A DNA stretch of 64,000 nucleotides from JANQJD01 sp965601685 (lineage in GTDB: Bacteria; Pseudomonadota; Alphaproteobacteria; Rhodospirillales; Rhodospirillaceae), in assembly GCA_965601685.1 (NCBI GenBank), contig CBFCWI010000001.1, positions 1 through 64,000 of the forward strand. The letters are read 5' to 3'. The translations under genes were made by a program, and so were the position numbers. The notes under the pieces are model-generated. The model was not told the DNA's origin. It saw only the letters and a list, made by a program, of their open reading frames with translations, and ran no database searches. Of the stretch, positions 1-7,886 are shown piece by piece; positions within the stretch are counted from its first letter, which is position 1, and each line of letters starts with the position of its first letter.

Positions 1-50
1 TCAGGCTCATAACCTGAAGGTCAGAGGTTCAAATCCTCTCCCCGCAACCA
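1..50 (+). tRNA. initiator tRNA-fMet (CAT), 5' end outside window
   Basis: The 3' two thirds of a tRNA. The window opens in the anticodon arm: stem TCAGG, loop CTCATAA with anticodon CAT, stem CCTGA. The T arm is AGAGG / TTCAAAT / CCTCT, then the acceptor strand CCCCGCA, discriminator A and an encoded CCA at 48-50. The last acceptor base (position 72) is A. This is the unpaired C1-A72 feature of initiator tRNAs, although base 1 lies outside the window. The anticodon stem also matches alphaproteobacterial tRNA-fMet as I know it. Elongator tRNA-Met is the less likely alternative. Confidence 0.9.
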
Positions 51-58
51 CCACTAAC

Positions 59-961
59 CTAGCGACGGGTTTCTGTGTCATGGCTGACTACAGTGTCATA
101 ATCCGCTATTAGCTCATTAGTGATTGCGCCAGCCGTGAAGCTATATGGACCTATTTGCCTGACTGGTGCTACTTCAGCAGCTGTTCCAGTTAGGAAGACC
201 TCGCTTGCATGCGCTAATTCTTCAAGGTGGATAGTGCGTTCTATCACCGTGATACCGCGCTGTCGTGCCAGGCTGATAACCGTCTGGCGAGTAATGCCGT
301 TGAGGATACAGTCAGGTGCGGGCGTGTGTAAGGTGTCTTGAAATACTACGAAGATGTTGGCGCCCGTTGCCTCTGCTATTTGGCCGCGCCAGTCTAGCAT
401 CAAAGCATCATCGTACCCCGCTTGCTCTGCTTGGTGCTTAGACAAAGTGCAGATCATATATAGACCGGCAGCCTTAGCATGTGTTGGAGCAGTTTCTGGA
501 TGTGGGCGACGCCAAGATGACACAGTCAGACGCAGGCCTCGTGAGCGCGACTCAGGGTTGAAGTAGGAAACCCAGTCATCCCAAACAGCAATCGCTAAGT
601 GTACGTTTGTTCCTTTCGCTGCAATGCCCATCATCTCACTGCCACGCCATGCGACTGGGCGGATATAGCCTTCCTGCACACTGTTAGCTATAAGGAGAGA
701 TAGGGTTGCTGCCTTGATTTGTTCCGTTGTAAAGGGGATTGTGAAGTTCAGGGCTGCTGCTGAGGCTATGAGCCGCTCTGTGTGCTCGTGTAACTTGAAG
801 ACATGCCCGTTGTAAACCCGCTCGCCTTCGAAAACGCACGAAGCATAATGTAAGCCGTGGCTTAGTACATGCAGTGTACAGGTGCGCCACGGCACAAGTT
901 GACCATCATACCAGATCATGCCATCACGATCGTCAAAATGGCGTTTAGGGGGGGAGATCAT
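59..961 (-). CDS. ilvE: branched-chain amino acid aminotransferase
   Basis: PLP-dependent class IV aminotransferase for the last step of leucine, isoleucine and valine synthesis, cytoplasmic, 300 residues, the usual family length. Visible motifs are the N-terminal WYDG..VPW and LSHGLHYASCVFEGER segment, the PLP lysine at about residue 163 in THAKAAGLY, and the EATGANIF cofactor-binding segment at about 197-204. The ATG at 961 is preceded by TAGGAG at a good distance, which supports this start. Its 3' end lies only 8 bases from the tRNA-fMet end, so the two genes converge. It stands alone, with no other branched-chain genes beside it. The family also contains D-amino-acid aminotransferases and 4-amino-4-deoxychorismate lyases, but the length and motifs fit IlvE best. 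Confidence 0.93.
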   Translation of the reverse strand: MISPPKRHFDDRDGMIWYDGQLVPWRTCTLHVLSHGLHYASCVFEGERVYNGHVFKLHEHTERLIASAAALNFTIPFTTEQIKAATLSLLIANSVQEGYIRPVAWRGSEMMGIAAKGTNVHLAIAVWDDWVSYFNPESRSRGLRLTVSSWRRPHPETAPTHAKAAGLYMICTLSKHQAEQAGYDDALMLDWRGQIAEATGANIFVVFQDTLHTPAPDCILNGITRQTVISLARQRGITVIERTIHLEELAHASEVFLTGTAAEVAPVRQIGPYSFTAGAITNELIADYDTVVSHDTETRR

Positions 962-1239
962 TGATTCAGTCTCCTAGACAGGTTGGGACTTGAATGTTTG
1001 GCCTTAACTTTTGTATGTATGGCCTAGGCCCGCAGCAGAACCCGTTTCGAGGAGCTACCTTGGGTGGGGCCGAAGCGGCAGTCTCGCAGCGCCCCGCATG
1101 AGGTCGCCGCTATCCACTCTTTGAACATTTACGCTCAGCTCCATGCAATTTCCACCTTATGCTGCTGAGGGAGTCACTGAAGGTACCACATGCTGACGAG
1201 CTGGGCTATACGAGACAACGGCAATTAAAAGGAGTGAGA
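962..1239. other. divergent spacer between ilvE and sirtuin gene
   Basis: A 278-base spacer that must carry the promoters of ilvE (-) and the sirtuin gene (+). The stretch 1021-1110 is richer in G and C than the rest and can form short stems: GTGGGGC near 1055 with GCCCCGC near 1100, and GCCG-AAG-CGGC inside it. The start also holds the palindrome GGCCTAGGCC at 1021-1030. I see no open reading frame of note. A small structured RNA is possible but I cannot assign it to a family. Confidence 0.3.
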
Positions 1240-1965
1240 ATGAGTCTAGACGGCAAGCGGCGCATTATTATATTCTCTGGTGCTGGTTTATCAGCTGAAA
1301 GTGGCCTTCAAACCTATCGCGACCATGATGGTTTATGGGAAAAGCACCGTATCGAGGATGTTGCTACCGCCGATGCCTTTGCTGCCCATCCACATCGTGT
1401 CCATCGCTTTATGAGCGACCGTCGGCAGGAACTCGCTAGGGTAGCGCCAAATGCAGCCCATCACGGCATGGCCACGCTGCAACAACTTTATTCGGTAGTC
1501 AATATTACACAGAACATAGATGATTTGCTGGAAAGGGCTGGCTGTACGGAAATCATTCATCTGCATGGCTTCCTACCAGAGATTCGTTGTCTCGCATGTG
1601 ATCATGTTTGGGACATTGGCCATACCAATTACGACGGTCATCCCTGCCCACGATGTGCCGGGCAGAGAACAAAGCCGAACATCGTTTTGTTTGGCGATCC
1701 GGCGCCGCTCTATCAAGTACTGCACCATCTCTTTTTCCCAGCTTACAAGGAAGACGCTCTCACTCAGAAGGATATCGTGGTTGTTATTGGCACTATGGGA
1801 AATGTCGTGCCGATCTCCCACTATCTGTGGGAGCAGAAGTGTACAAAAATTCTCAACAATTTAGAGGACAGTCCATTTGTGCCTGCCAGCATGTTCGATT
1901 ATGTCTTCCTGAAGCCGGCTACCGCTGCTATCAGCGAAATTATAGATGTGATTAGCGGCTTATAG
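1240..1965 (+). CDS. divergent Sir2-family NAD-dependent protein deacylase
   Basis: Sirtuin fold, 241 residues from the ATG at 1240. That start is chosen because AAAAGGAGTG precedes it and the SGAGLSAESG NAD motif then falls at residues 13-22 as in CobB; an in-frame ATG at 1159 would add an unsupported 27 residues. Visible: NAD loop, TQNID at 90-94, catalytic His109 in LHG, and a zinc ribbon with Cys117, Cys120, Cys136 and Cys139. The segment GLWEKHRIEDVAT closely resembles E. coli CobB. Oddities: the class III Tyr of the acyl-lysine pocket (Tyr-x-x-Arg) is Met58 while Arg61 is kept; TQNIDxLH reads TQNIDDLL; and the usual GTS segment reads GTMGNV. Substrate specificity therefore cannot be assumed. 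It stands alone between divergent and convergent neighbours. Confidence 0.85.
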   Translation: MSLDGKRRIIIFSGAGLSAESGLQTYRDHDGLWEKHRIEDVATADAFAAHPHRVHRFMSDRRQELARVAPNAAHHGMATLQQLYSVVNITQNIDDLLERAGCTEIIHLHGFLPEIRCLACDHVWDIGHTNYDGHPCPRCAGQRTKPNIVLFGDPAPLYQVLHHLFFPAYKEDALTQKDIVVVIGTMGNVVPISHYLWEQKCTKILNNLEDSPFVPASMFDYVFLKPATAAISEIIDVISGL

Positions 1966-1978
1966 GTGGTTAGAGATT

Positions 1979-4003
1979 TCAGTTTAATGGCTCAGTCTCT
2001 CGTGCTAACCAGGCCGCGCTTTGCTTGTCCAAGAACGGGGTGAGTGTGTCACGCACACGAGCGTGGTAGGTGTCTATCCACGTCTGTTCATACGGTGATA
2101 GCAGAGCAGAGTCAATCAAAGTGCGGTCAATTGGCACCAAGGTGAGGACTTCGAACGCCAACAGGGAGCGTTCAGCTCCAGCTGGTGGTGGCACCACTGG
2201 ACACACCGCAAGTAGACTTTCAATACGGATTCCATAAGCCCCAGCCTTGTAATAGCCAGGCTCATCAGACACGATCATGCCGGGGACGAGCGGAACGGTA
2301 TTACCTGCGGAGATCCTATGTGGTCCTTCATGCACGTTGAGATAGCTACCTACTCCATGGCCTGTCCCGTGATCATAGTCAATACCCTCAGCCCATAGGG
2401 CACGGCGTGCCAGGATATCGAGCTGACCGCCAGTGGTGCCAACTGGAAAGACTGCCGTGGCGAGTGCTATGTGTCCCTTCAGCACCTGTGTGAAGCGCCG
2501 CCGTGGTTCAACTCCGACAGAGCCTATAGCGATGGTGCGAGTCACATCGGTCGTCCCGTCCAGGTACTGCGCGCCTGAGTCGACCAGATAGAGATGACCG
2601 GGTTGCAGATGTAGGTCAGTAGTTTGCGTGACACCGTAGTGGACAATAGCGCTATGAGGACCAGTTGCTGAAATAGTAGCGAAAGACAACCCACGAAAAT
2701 ACATTCCTTGACGACGAAGGACTTGTAACTGATCAGCAGCAGTTCGCTCCGTGACCGGATAGCCGTTTGCAAGTGCCATATTCAACCAGCACAGGAACTG
2801 TACTAATGCAATACCGTCGCGACAATGGGCAGCACGTAGGCCATCTAGTTCCACTTCGTTCTTACAAGCCTGATGTAGAGCACATAAGTTCGGTTCAGGG
2901 GCAATATAAGCACCTGTGGTGCGCAGGCGGTCGGCGACAGCTGTTGGGACAGAGGTTAGATCCAAACAGACACGAGCACGGCGTTTGCCCAGAGCCTCCA
3001 GAGCAGCCCCGAAGGATTCAGGTGGCAAGACACAGACTGCCGGACCGATATGGGGGATCACAGATGGAGTCAGCTTGCGCTTGTCAAGGAATAATTCCAC
3101 CCGGGCGTCAGCATACAGGATGGCAAAGGCTAACGGCAGGGGTGTATAAGGCACGTCACCACCGCGGATATTCAAGAGCCAGGCAATAGAGTCTGGAGCG
3201 GCTAGCACGGTAGCATCCGCTTTGATCTTGGCTAAATCAGCAGCCACAGCGCGGCGTTTCTTCTCCCCGGATTCCCCAGCATAGCACAGAAGATGTGGAA
3301 CAACGGGCGCCAATGGCCTGTGTGGCTGGTTATGCCATATAGAATCAATGGGATTCGTGTCGCAAGGCTTGAGCCTGATTCGATTCTGCGCGGTCACTGT
3401 TTCCATCTGACGCACATCAACTGGGGTGTGTAACCACGGGTCGTAGCCAATGCACTGCCCCGGTTCTGCATGAGTAGCTAGCCATTGTGCAGGTAATATT
3501 ACTGCGAGATCAAATAGATTACTGTCAACTTCAAGATGAGCTTGTAGGGAGTAGCGACCATCCACAAATAGTGCTGCTTTGTTCTGTAGTACGATTGCTA
3601 CGCCGGCTGAGCCAGTGAAACCTGTCAGCCAGTTGAGTCGTTCTGCTTGGCGAGGTACATGTTCGCCTTGGTGTTCATCAGCTCTAGGAATAATAAAACC
3701 CCCAAGATGACGTCTAGTGAGTTCTGCACGTAAAATATGTAAATGTCCAGCAGCAGCTAGATCAGGTCCGAGCCTGTCTTTCTGCCCAACAGCTTTCATC
3801 TGGTCATGAAGGGCTAACAGGACGCCTCGCAAGGCCGGCGTGGGTTCAGGTGTGACGAGGACTAACCACTCAGGTTCTCTGCTCGCAGGCAACGGTGCGG
3901 CAATCACACCAGAAAGTAGATCGCGCACCTCGGCTACTGTCAAGGCGAGGCCATTGTCAGCTAGGTTCTGTCTTAGCGACTCATCATCCAATGTCATAAT
4001 CAT
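1979..4003 (-). CDS. pepP: Xaa-Pro aminopeptidase (M24B) with N-terminal extension
   Basis: Metallopeptidase that removes N-terminal residues preceding proline, cytoplasmic, about 674 residues. The creatinase-like N domain begins near residue 90 (LRAELTRRHLGGFIIPRADEHQGE) and the M24 pita-bread domain occupies the C-terminal half. Metal-ligand segments are visible as DSGAQYLDGTTDVTRT, GTGHGVGSYLNVHEG, and the two glutamates of SDEPGYY and IRIESLL. About 85 residues before the N domain are extra compared with the usual roughly 600-residue enzymes; I believe related Rhodospirillales proteins carry such a leader. The ATG at 4003 is chosen over a TTG at 4012, but neither has a clear ribosome-binding site, so translation is probably coupled to prmA, which ends 22 bases upstream. 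Confidence 0.88.
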   Translation of the reverse strand: MIMTLDDESLRQNLADNGLALTVAEVRDLLSGVIAAPLPASREPEWLVLVTPEPTPALRGVLLALHDQMKAVGQKDRLGPDLAAAGHLHILRAELTRRHLGGFIIPRADEHQGEHVPRQAERLNWLTGFTGSAGVAIVLQNKAALFVDGRYSLQAHLEVDSNLFDLAVILPAQWLATHAEPGQCIGYDPWLHTPVDVRQMETVTAQNRIRLKPCDTNPIDSIWHNQPHRPLAPVVPHLLCYAGESGEKKRRAVAADLAKIKADATVLAAPDSIAWLLNIRGGDVPYTPLPLAFAILYADARVELFLDKRKLTPSVIPHIGPAVCVLPPESFGAALEALGKRRARVCLDLTSVPTAVADRLRTTGAYIAPEPNLCALHQACKNEVELDGLRAAHCRDGIALVQFLCWLNMALANGYPVTERTAADQLQVLRRQGMYFRGLSFATISATGPHSAIVHYGVTQTTDLHLQPGHLYLVDSGAQYLDGTTDVTRTIAIGSVGVEPRRRFTQVLKGHIALATAVFPVGTTGGQLDILARRALWAEGIDYDHGTGHGVGSYLNVHEGPHRISAGNTVPLVPGMIVSDEPGYYKAGAYGIRIESLLAVCPVVPPPAGAERSLLAFEVLTLVPIDRTLIDSALLSPYEQTWIDTYHARVRDTLTPFLDKQSAAWLARETEPLN

Positions 4004-4025
4004 AGTTCGCAAAGCAAACAGATCA

Positions 4026-4940
4026 TCATGTAGGCTTCCGAAGAATCAAAGTGAGCCACGGGAAGAGGAGAATACGCTGCTCCAGTGTCAAGCCATGAGC
4101 GCGATAAATAGCCAGGATCATCTGCTGCTGGCGGATCAGCAAGCCTGACAGCACTACCCGGCCCCCTGGTTGCAGTGTTCTGGCGACATCACGAGCCATA
4201 CGAGCGAGCGGACGGGCCAGTATGTTCGCAAGGATTAGGTCGACCGGCCTACGACAAATTGCTGCTGCCATAGTCAAACCATCACTCTTCAGAGTCCGTA
4301 GCAGTCTGTGCACACCGTTGCGGCGTGCATTGTAAGCTGTCACGCGTACGGCTGAGGGCTCAATATCAACAGCGCAAACAGGAGTATGCCATAATTTTGC
4401 CGCAGCCAGACTTAAAATTCCAGTGCCGCAGCCTATGTCCAAGCAACGCTGGAAGTTCAGCTTGCGGGCTAGCCGTTCTAAGGCTAACAGACACCCTTGC
4501 GTGCTTGGGTGTTCGCCAGAACCAAATGCTGCTGTTGCTTCCACTAGCAGAGGAATCGTAGCAACCGGGGGAGAGATTGCTACATGCCCGCCATATATAT
4601 AGAAGCGGCCGACAGTCAGCGGCGGGAAAGTGGCAAGATTATGTGCGGCCCAATCACAGGCCTCAACACGTGTAATTGTGAAGGCCGGTTCCACAACCAT
4701 ACCAGTGGCAGCAGCTGTGACTGCCAGAAGGGCTGTCAGTACGGCACGATTAGGCAAGTCACGAGATAGAGTAGATAAACGCCACAGGCCATGATCGGAG
4801 TGATCTGCTGTCACGGCGAAGATGAGCACGGCCTCCCCGACCTGTTCCAAGGCACACGCGAAAGCAGGCACAGCCGCAGCTGGCGCTACCAATTCAACGC
4901 ACCAACATCCTTCAGACTCTTGCTTGCCAGACAGAATCAC
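4026..4940 (-). CDS. prmA: ribosomal protein L11 methyltransferase
   Basis: SAM-dependent methyltransferase that trimethylates ribosomal protein L11, 304 residues. The C-terminal Rossmann domain shows the SAM motif CLDIGCGTGILSLAAAKLW and the catalytic-loop segment ILANILARPL, followed by LQPGGRVVLSGLL. The N-terminal third is the variable substrate-recognition domain. It starts with GTG at 4940; no nearby ATG is in frame. It is the first gene of a two-gene minus-strand operon with pepP, as in many alphaproteobacteria. The promoter must lie in the spacer toward tRNA-Leu. Confidence 0.9.
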   Translation of the reverse strand: MILSGKQESEGCWCVELVAPAAAVPAFACALEQVGEAVLIFAVTADHSDHGLWRLSTLSRDLPNRAVLTALLAVTAAATGMVVEPAFTITRVEACDWAAHNLATFPPLTVGRFYIYGGHVAISPPVATIPLLVEATAAFGSGEHPSTQGCLLALERLARKLNFQRCLDIGCGTGILSLAAAKLWHTPVCAVDIEPSAVRVTAYNARRNGVHRLLRTLKSDGLTMAAAICRRPVDLILANILARPLARMARDVARTLQPGGRVVLSGLLIRQQQMILAIYRAHGLTLEQRILLFPWLTLILRKPT

Positions 4941-5270
4941 CGTCGAAGACTCATTCCTACTGCTATTGCCTACAGGTTACATTGCAGAACTCTCGGCTAT
5001 CAAGAAATCTCTCTAAAACGCTCTCTAGAAGCAAGAGTTCTGAAGCAGCGTAGCGATACTGTAGCGATACTATTGTGCTCAGCTATACAACTTGAGTTGA
5101 GAGTTGCGGGTGGATGCACTGAGGTTGCATTCATTATATCATATAAGCGGAAATAGAAAGATCCATTTCTAACCGAGAAGACTCTCTGAGAGATTTTCGA
5201 GAAATTGCTGCCTATGGTGGTTTACCAGTGGACAGAAAAGCATTATGTACTAGCTCAAGTTTGTTATTAG
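4941..5270. other. spacer between prmA and tRNA-Leu
   Basis: A 330-base region without a credible gene. It should hold the divergent promoters of prmA-pepP (-) and tRNA-Leu (+). It contains an 11-base direct duplication, TAGCGATACTG at 5051-5061 followed by TAGCGATACTA at 5062-5072, and an AT-rich patch around 5131-5147. I could not match a convincing -35/-10 pair. Confidence 0.4.
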
Positions 5271-5358
5271 GCGGGCGTGGCGGAATTGGTAGACGCGGCG
5301 GTCTCAAAAACCGCTGTCCTTTCCGGACATGTGAGTTCAAGTCTCGCCGCCCGCACCA
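5271..5358 (+). tRNA. tRNA-Leu (CAA)
   Basis: Complete class II tRNA of 88 nucleotides including CCA. The acceptor strands GCGGGCG (5271-5277) and CGCCCGC (5348-5354) pair perfectly. The anticodon arm GCGGT / CTCAAAA / ACCGC gives anticodon CAA, which reads TTG codons. A long variable arm (GTCC-TTTC-GGAC) and the T loop TTCAAGT follow, with A73 and CCA at 5356-5358. It is convergent with the tRNA-Ser gene 98 bases downstream. Confidence 0.96.
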
Positions 5359-5456
5359 TGGGGGTTTTGTCTTGGTGTGTACAAGGAAGGTTCCCAGCCG
5401 CGTGAGATCGGAAACGCCGTGTTCTTGTTGTGAGCAGGTCAGTGAGTTCGCGCTGT

Positions 5457-5546
5457 TGGCGGAGGAGGTGGGATTCGAACCCACGGAAGTCTTGAAACTT
5501 CGCACGTTTTCAAGACGTGTGCCTTAAGCCGCTCGGCCACTCCTCC
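5457..5546 (-). tRNA. tRNA-Ser (TGA)
   Basis: Complete 90-nucleotide class II tRNA on the minus strand. The acceptor GGAGGAG pairs with CTCCTCC, G73 and an encoded CCA follow. The anticodon arm CACGT / CTTGAAA / ACGTG gives anticodon TGA, reading TCA and probably other TCN codons. The long variable arm GAAGT-TTCAAG-ACTTC and T loop TTCGAAT are typical of serine tRNAs. The 98-base gap to tRNA-Leu holds no visible gene. Confidence 0.96.
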
Positions 5547-5811
5547 GGCTGGTCTTCTGAGCCTGTGGTTGTGCGCCGTCTCCAAAGGACTGGGTATTTT
5601 TCTGTACATTCCTACCGAGAATAGCACTGTAATCGTATAGGCATACAAAACTATGCGGTTTTTGATTGTGTGCCAATGAGTAAGTAGCGCGGCGTTGCGT
5701 CGCTCGTGCCATCAGCACTAGCACCATCAGCAAGATCATGGCAAGATGGTTTTTTTGGCATGCAGGAGCAGACAGGAGGGAGGCAGAAAGAAAGTTAAAA
5801 GGGTCAAGAAT

Positions 5812-6906
5812 ATGATGGGAGTTTTTACAAGAGTGTTATGCGCTATAGTACAGGTTATTTTCGTGTTAACAGTAACCTCTGAGAAAACTACCTATTTAAT
5901 CGGGAATACGTGGGCTAGCACGCGTAAAGAAAATACGCAGGACTTCGCGACTTGGCTTGAGGACCTGAAGATAGAAGCACAAAAGGCGTGGAAGATCAGA
6001 CCAGAGGTTCTCGAGCGTGCTCTGGCCGATGTTCAGCCCTTGCCATGCGTGATTGAGCTGGATCGCAGGCAACCAGAACGTACACTAACAACATTCCAGG
6101 CGTACAGAACCCGAATGATTACAGGGGCTCGTATAGCTGCAGGGCGTGAGAGGATAGCCTCTTACCGCCAGCTCTTGGGTGAAATTGGCCGACTCTATGG
6201 TGTACAGCCACGCTTTATTGTGGCCCTGTGGGGGATTGAGACGAATTTTGGCCTCATCCCTGGCCAGTTCTTGGTAGTGAATGCGCTCGCAACCCTGGCC
6301 TATGACAGCCGACGCAGCACTTATTTTCGTCAAGAACTGTTCCAGGCTCTGACGATTCTTCATCAAGGTCACATTACACCGGAACGCATGCGCGGCAGTT
6401 GGGCTGGCGCTATGGGGCAGAACCAGTTCATGCCCTCAAGTTTCCTGCGCTTCGCAAGAGACTATGATGGTGATGGGCACAGTGACATCTGGAGCACAGA
6501 AGCAGATATTTTTGCCTCTACTGCTAATTATTTAGCGACCGCAGGGTGGAAGAGCAGCCAGAGCTGGGGGCAAGAGGTCTGCCTGCCAGAGGGATTCGAC
6601 AGCACTCTAGCCAGCACCCTAGCAACGAGAAAGACAAAAAAGAGCCTGAGCGAGTGGGCTACTCTGGGCCTCATAAAGGCTAACGGCTGTTCTCTACCAG
6701 ACACACCATTGTCTGCCAGGCTGATTCTGCCAGATAGTAGCAAGGGCTCTGCTTTTCTCCTGTTTGACAATTATGATGTCCTTCTCAAGTGGAATCGCTC
6801 TCATTGGTTTGCACTAGCAGTTGGCCATCTTGCGGACAGACTTCAAGGGCAGTCCGTTCTCCGCAAGGAGGAGGTAATGGATGAGCGATGTTCATACAAG
6901 TGGTAA
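5812..6906 (+). CDS. mltB: lytic murein transglycosylase (MltB-like)
   Basis: Periplasmic enzyme cleaving the MurNAc-GlcNAc bond of peptidoglycan with formation of 1,6-anhydro-muramyl ends. From the ATG at 5812 (AAAAGGG upstream) it has 364 residues with a hydrophobic N-terminal signal (about residues 5-22) and no lipobox cysteine, so it is probably soluble or signal-anchored. The catalytic glutamate is in WGIETNFG at about residue 143, and the AGAMGQNQFMPSSFLRFA and YDGDGHSDIWSTEADIFASTANYLATAGW segments are family hallmarks. An in-frame ATG at 5746 lies upstream of the purine-rich region and would spoil the signal peptide. Its end overlaps rlpA by 19 bases, so the two are translationally coupled cell-wall genes. 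Confidence 0.9.
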   Translation: MMGVFTRVLCAIVQVIFVLTVTSEKTTYLIGNTWASTRKENTQDFATWLEDLKIEAQKAWKIRPEVLERALADVQPLPCVIELDRRQPERTLTTFQAYRTRMITGARIAAGRERIASYRQLLGEIGRLYGVQPRFIVALWGIETNFGLIPGQFLVVNALATLAYDSRRSTYFRQELFQALTILHQGHITPERMRGSWAGAMGQNQFMPSSFLRFARDYDGDGHSDIWSTEADIFASTANYLATAGWKSSQSWGQEVCLPEGFDSTLASTLATRKTKKSLSEWATLGLIKANGCSLPDTPLSARLILPDSSKGSAFLLFDNYDVLLKWNRSHWFALAVGHLADRLQGQSVLRKEEVMDERCSYKW

Positions 6907-7865
6907 TTTATGGATTACTGAGTATACTATTGATAGCTTGTGCTGAGACTCAATCAGTAACTGCGCCTGTAGCTGTAGTAGAAAAAGAAAGATTAGCCAG
7001 TTCTGGTGTGCAGAACCTTGGCAAGGGCGTTTACAAAGTAGGTGAGCCTTATCAGATCAGAGGGATATGGTATTGTCCGTATGAAAATTACGGCTATAGG
7101 GAAACAGGTATGGCTTCTTGGTATGGAGTGGATTTCCACGGCAAGAAAACAGCCAATGGTGCGAGGTTCGACATGAATACCCTAACCGCTGCGCATCGGA
7201 CCTTACCCATGCCTTCTATGGTATGTGTCACGAACCTCATCAACGGACGAGCCCTAACGGTGCAGGTGAATGACCGTGGCCCCTTTGTCAATGACAGAAT
7301 CATCGATCTCTCCAGACGCGCAGCGCAGCTTCTAGGGTTTGAGGGCCAAGGTACCACGTGGGTCAGGGTAGAAATCCTCACAGAAGAGAGTCTTGTCCTG
7401 AAGAGACAGCTCTTGCAAGCTCGTACTACGATAGCTGCTGCAAACCAGAAGGGAGTCCATCAGGCTGCACCAGGTCCCCCCCTCTCTCCGCTGTTACCCT
7501 CTCCATTAGGAGCAGGAGCACCATGGGGATCCACCATTGCATCATGCTCAGCCGTACAGACGCTAAGCGCGACAGAATCTACCGAGGAACCCGTGCTTTC
7601 CCGTACATCTGGTTATTATATCCAGGCAGCTGCATTTAGTAACTCAAAATTAGCATACAGTGCTTGTAAACAACTAAAGCAAGTAGGTTACGTTACTCTT
7701 GTGCCGCAGATTCAGAATGATCGCATATTATATCGCCTGCACATCGGTCCGCTTGCCGAGCGTGCGGCAGCGGAACGGCTACTGATCGGAGTTCATCAGG
7801 CAGGCTATACAGACGCCTGGATCGTCGGAAAGAAAAGTACCAGTGGGAACGCAGACTGTTCGTAG
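6888..7865 (+). CDS. rlpA: septal ring lytic transglycosylase RlpA, lipoprotein with SPOR domain
   Basis: Outer-membrane lipoprotein of 325 residues acting on stem-peptide-free glycan at the division site. The signal peptide ends in a lipobox LIAC with Cys18. The double-psi beta-barrel domain runs from about residue 70 (GMASWYGVDFHGKKTANGARFD) to 165, including VNDRGPF and IIDLSRRAAQLLGF. A proline-rich linker follows, then a C-terminal SPOR domain (about 240-318) that binds denuded septal glycan. GGAGGAGGTAA just before the ATG is a strong ribosome-binding site, inside the mltB coding sequence. Genes for RlpA and a D-Ala-D-Ala carboxypeptidase adjoin in many alphaproteobacteria, as here. Confidence 0.93.
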   Translation: MFIQVVIYGLLSILLIACAETQSVTAPVAVVEKERLASSGVQNLGKGVYKVGEPYQIRGIWYCPYENYGYRETGMASWYGVDFHGKKTANGARFDMNTLTAAHRTLPMPSMVCVTNLINGRALTVQVNDRGPFVNDRIIDLSRRAAQLLGFEGQGTTWVRVEILTEESLVLKRQLLQARTTIAAANQKGVHQAAPGPPLSPLLPSPLGAGAPWGSTIASCSAVQTLSATESTEEPVLSRTSGYYIQAAAFSNSKLAYSACKQLKQVGYVTLVPQIQNDRILYRLHIGPLAERAAAERLLIGVHQAGYTDAWIVGKKSTSGNADCS

Positions 7866-7886
7866 CAACCAAAGGGAGCGATTCTC

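Noticed and set aside
1159..1239. Longer sirtuin start at 1159
   Set aside because: The extra 27 residues have no sirtuin similarity, and a good ribosome-binding site precedes the ATG at 1240.
5709..5732. CCATCAGCA repeated twice upstream of the transglycosylase gene
   Set aside because: Only two 9-base copies 15 bases apart; too short to treat as a regulatory array.
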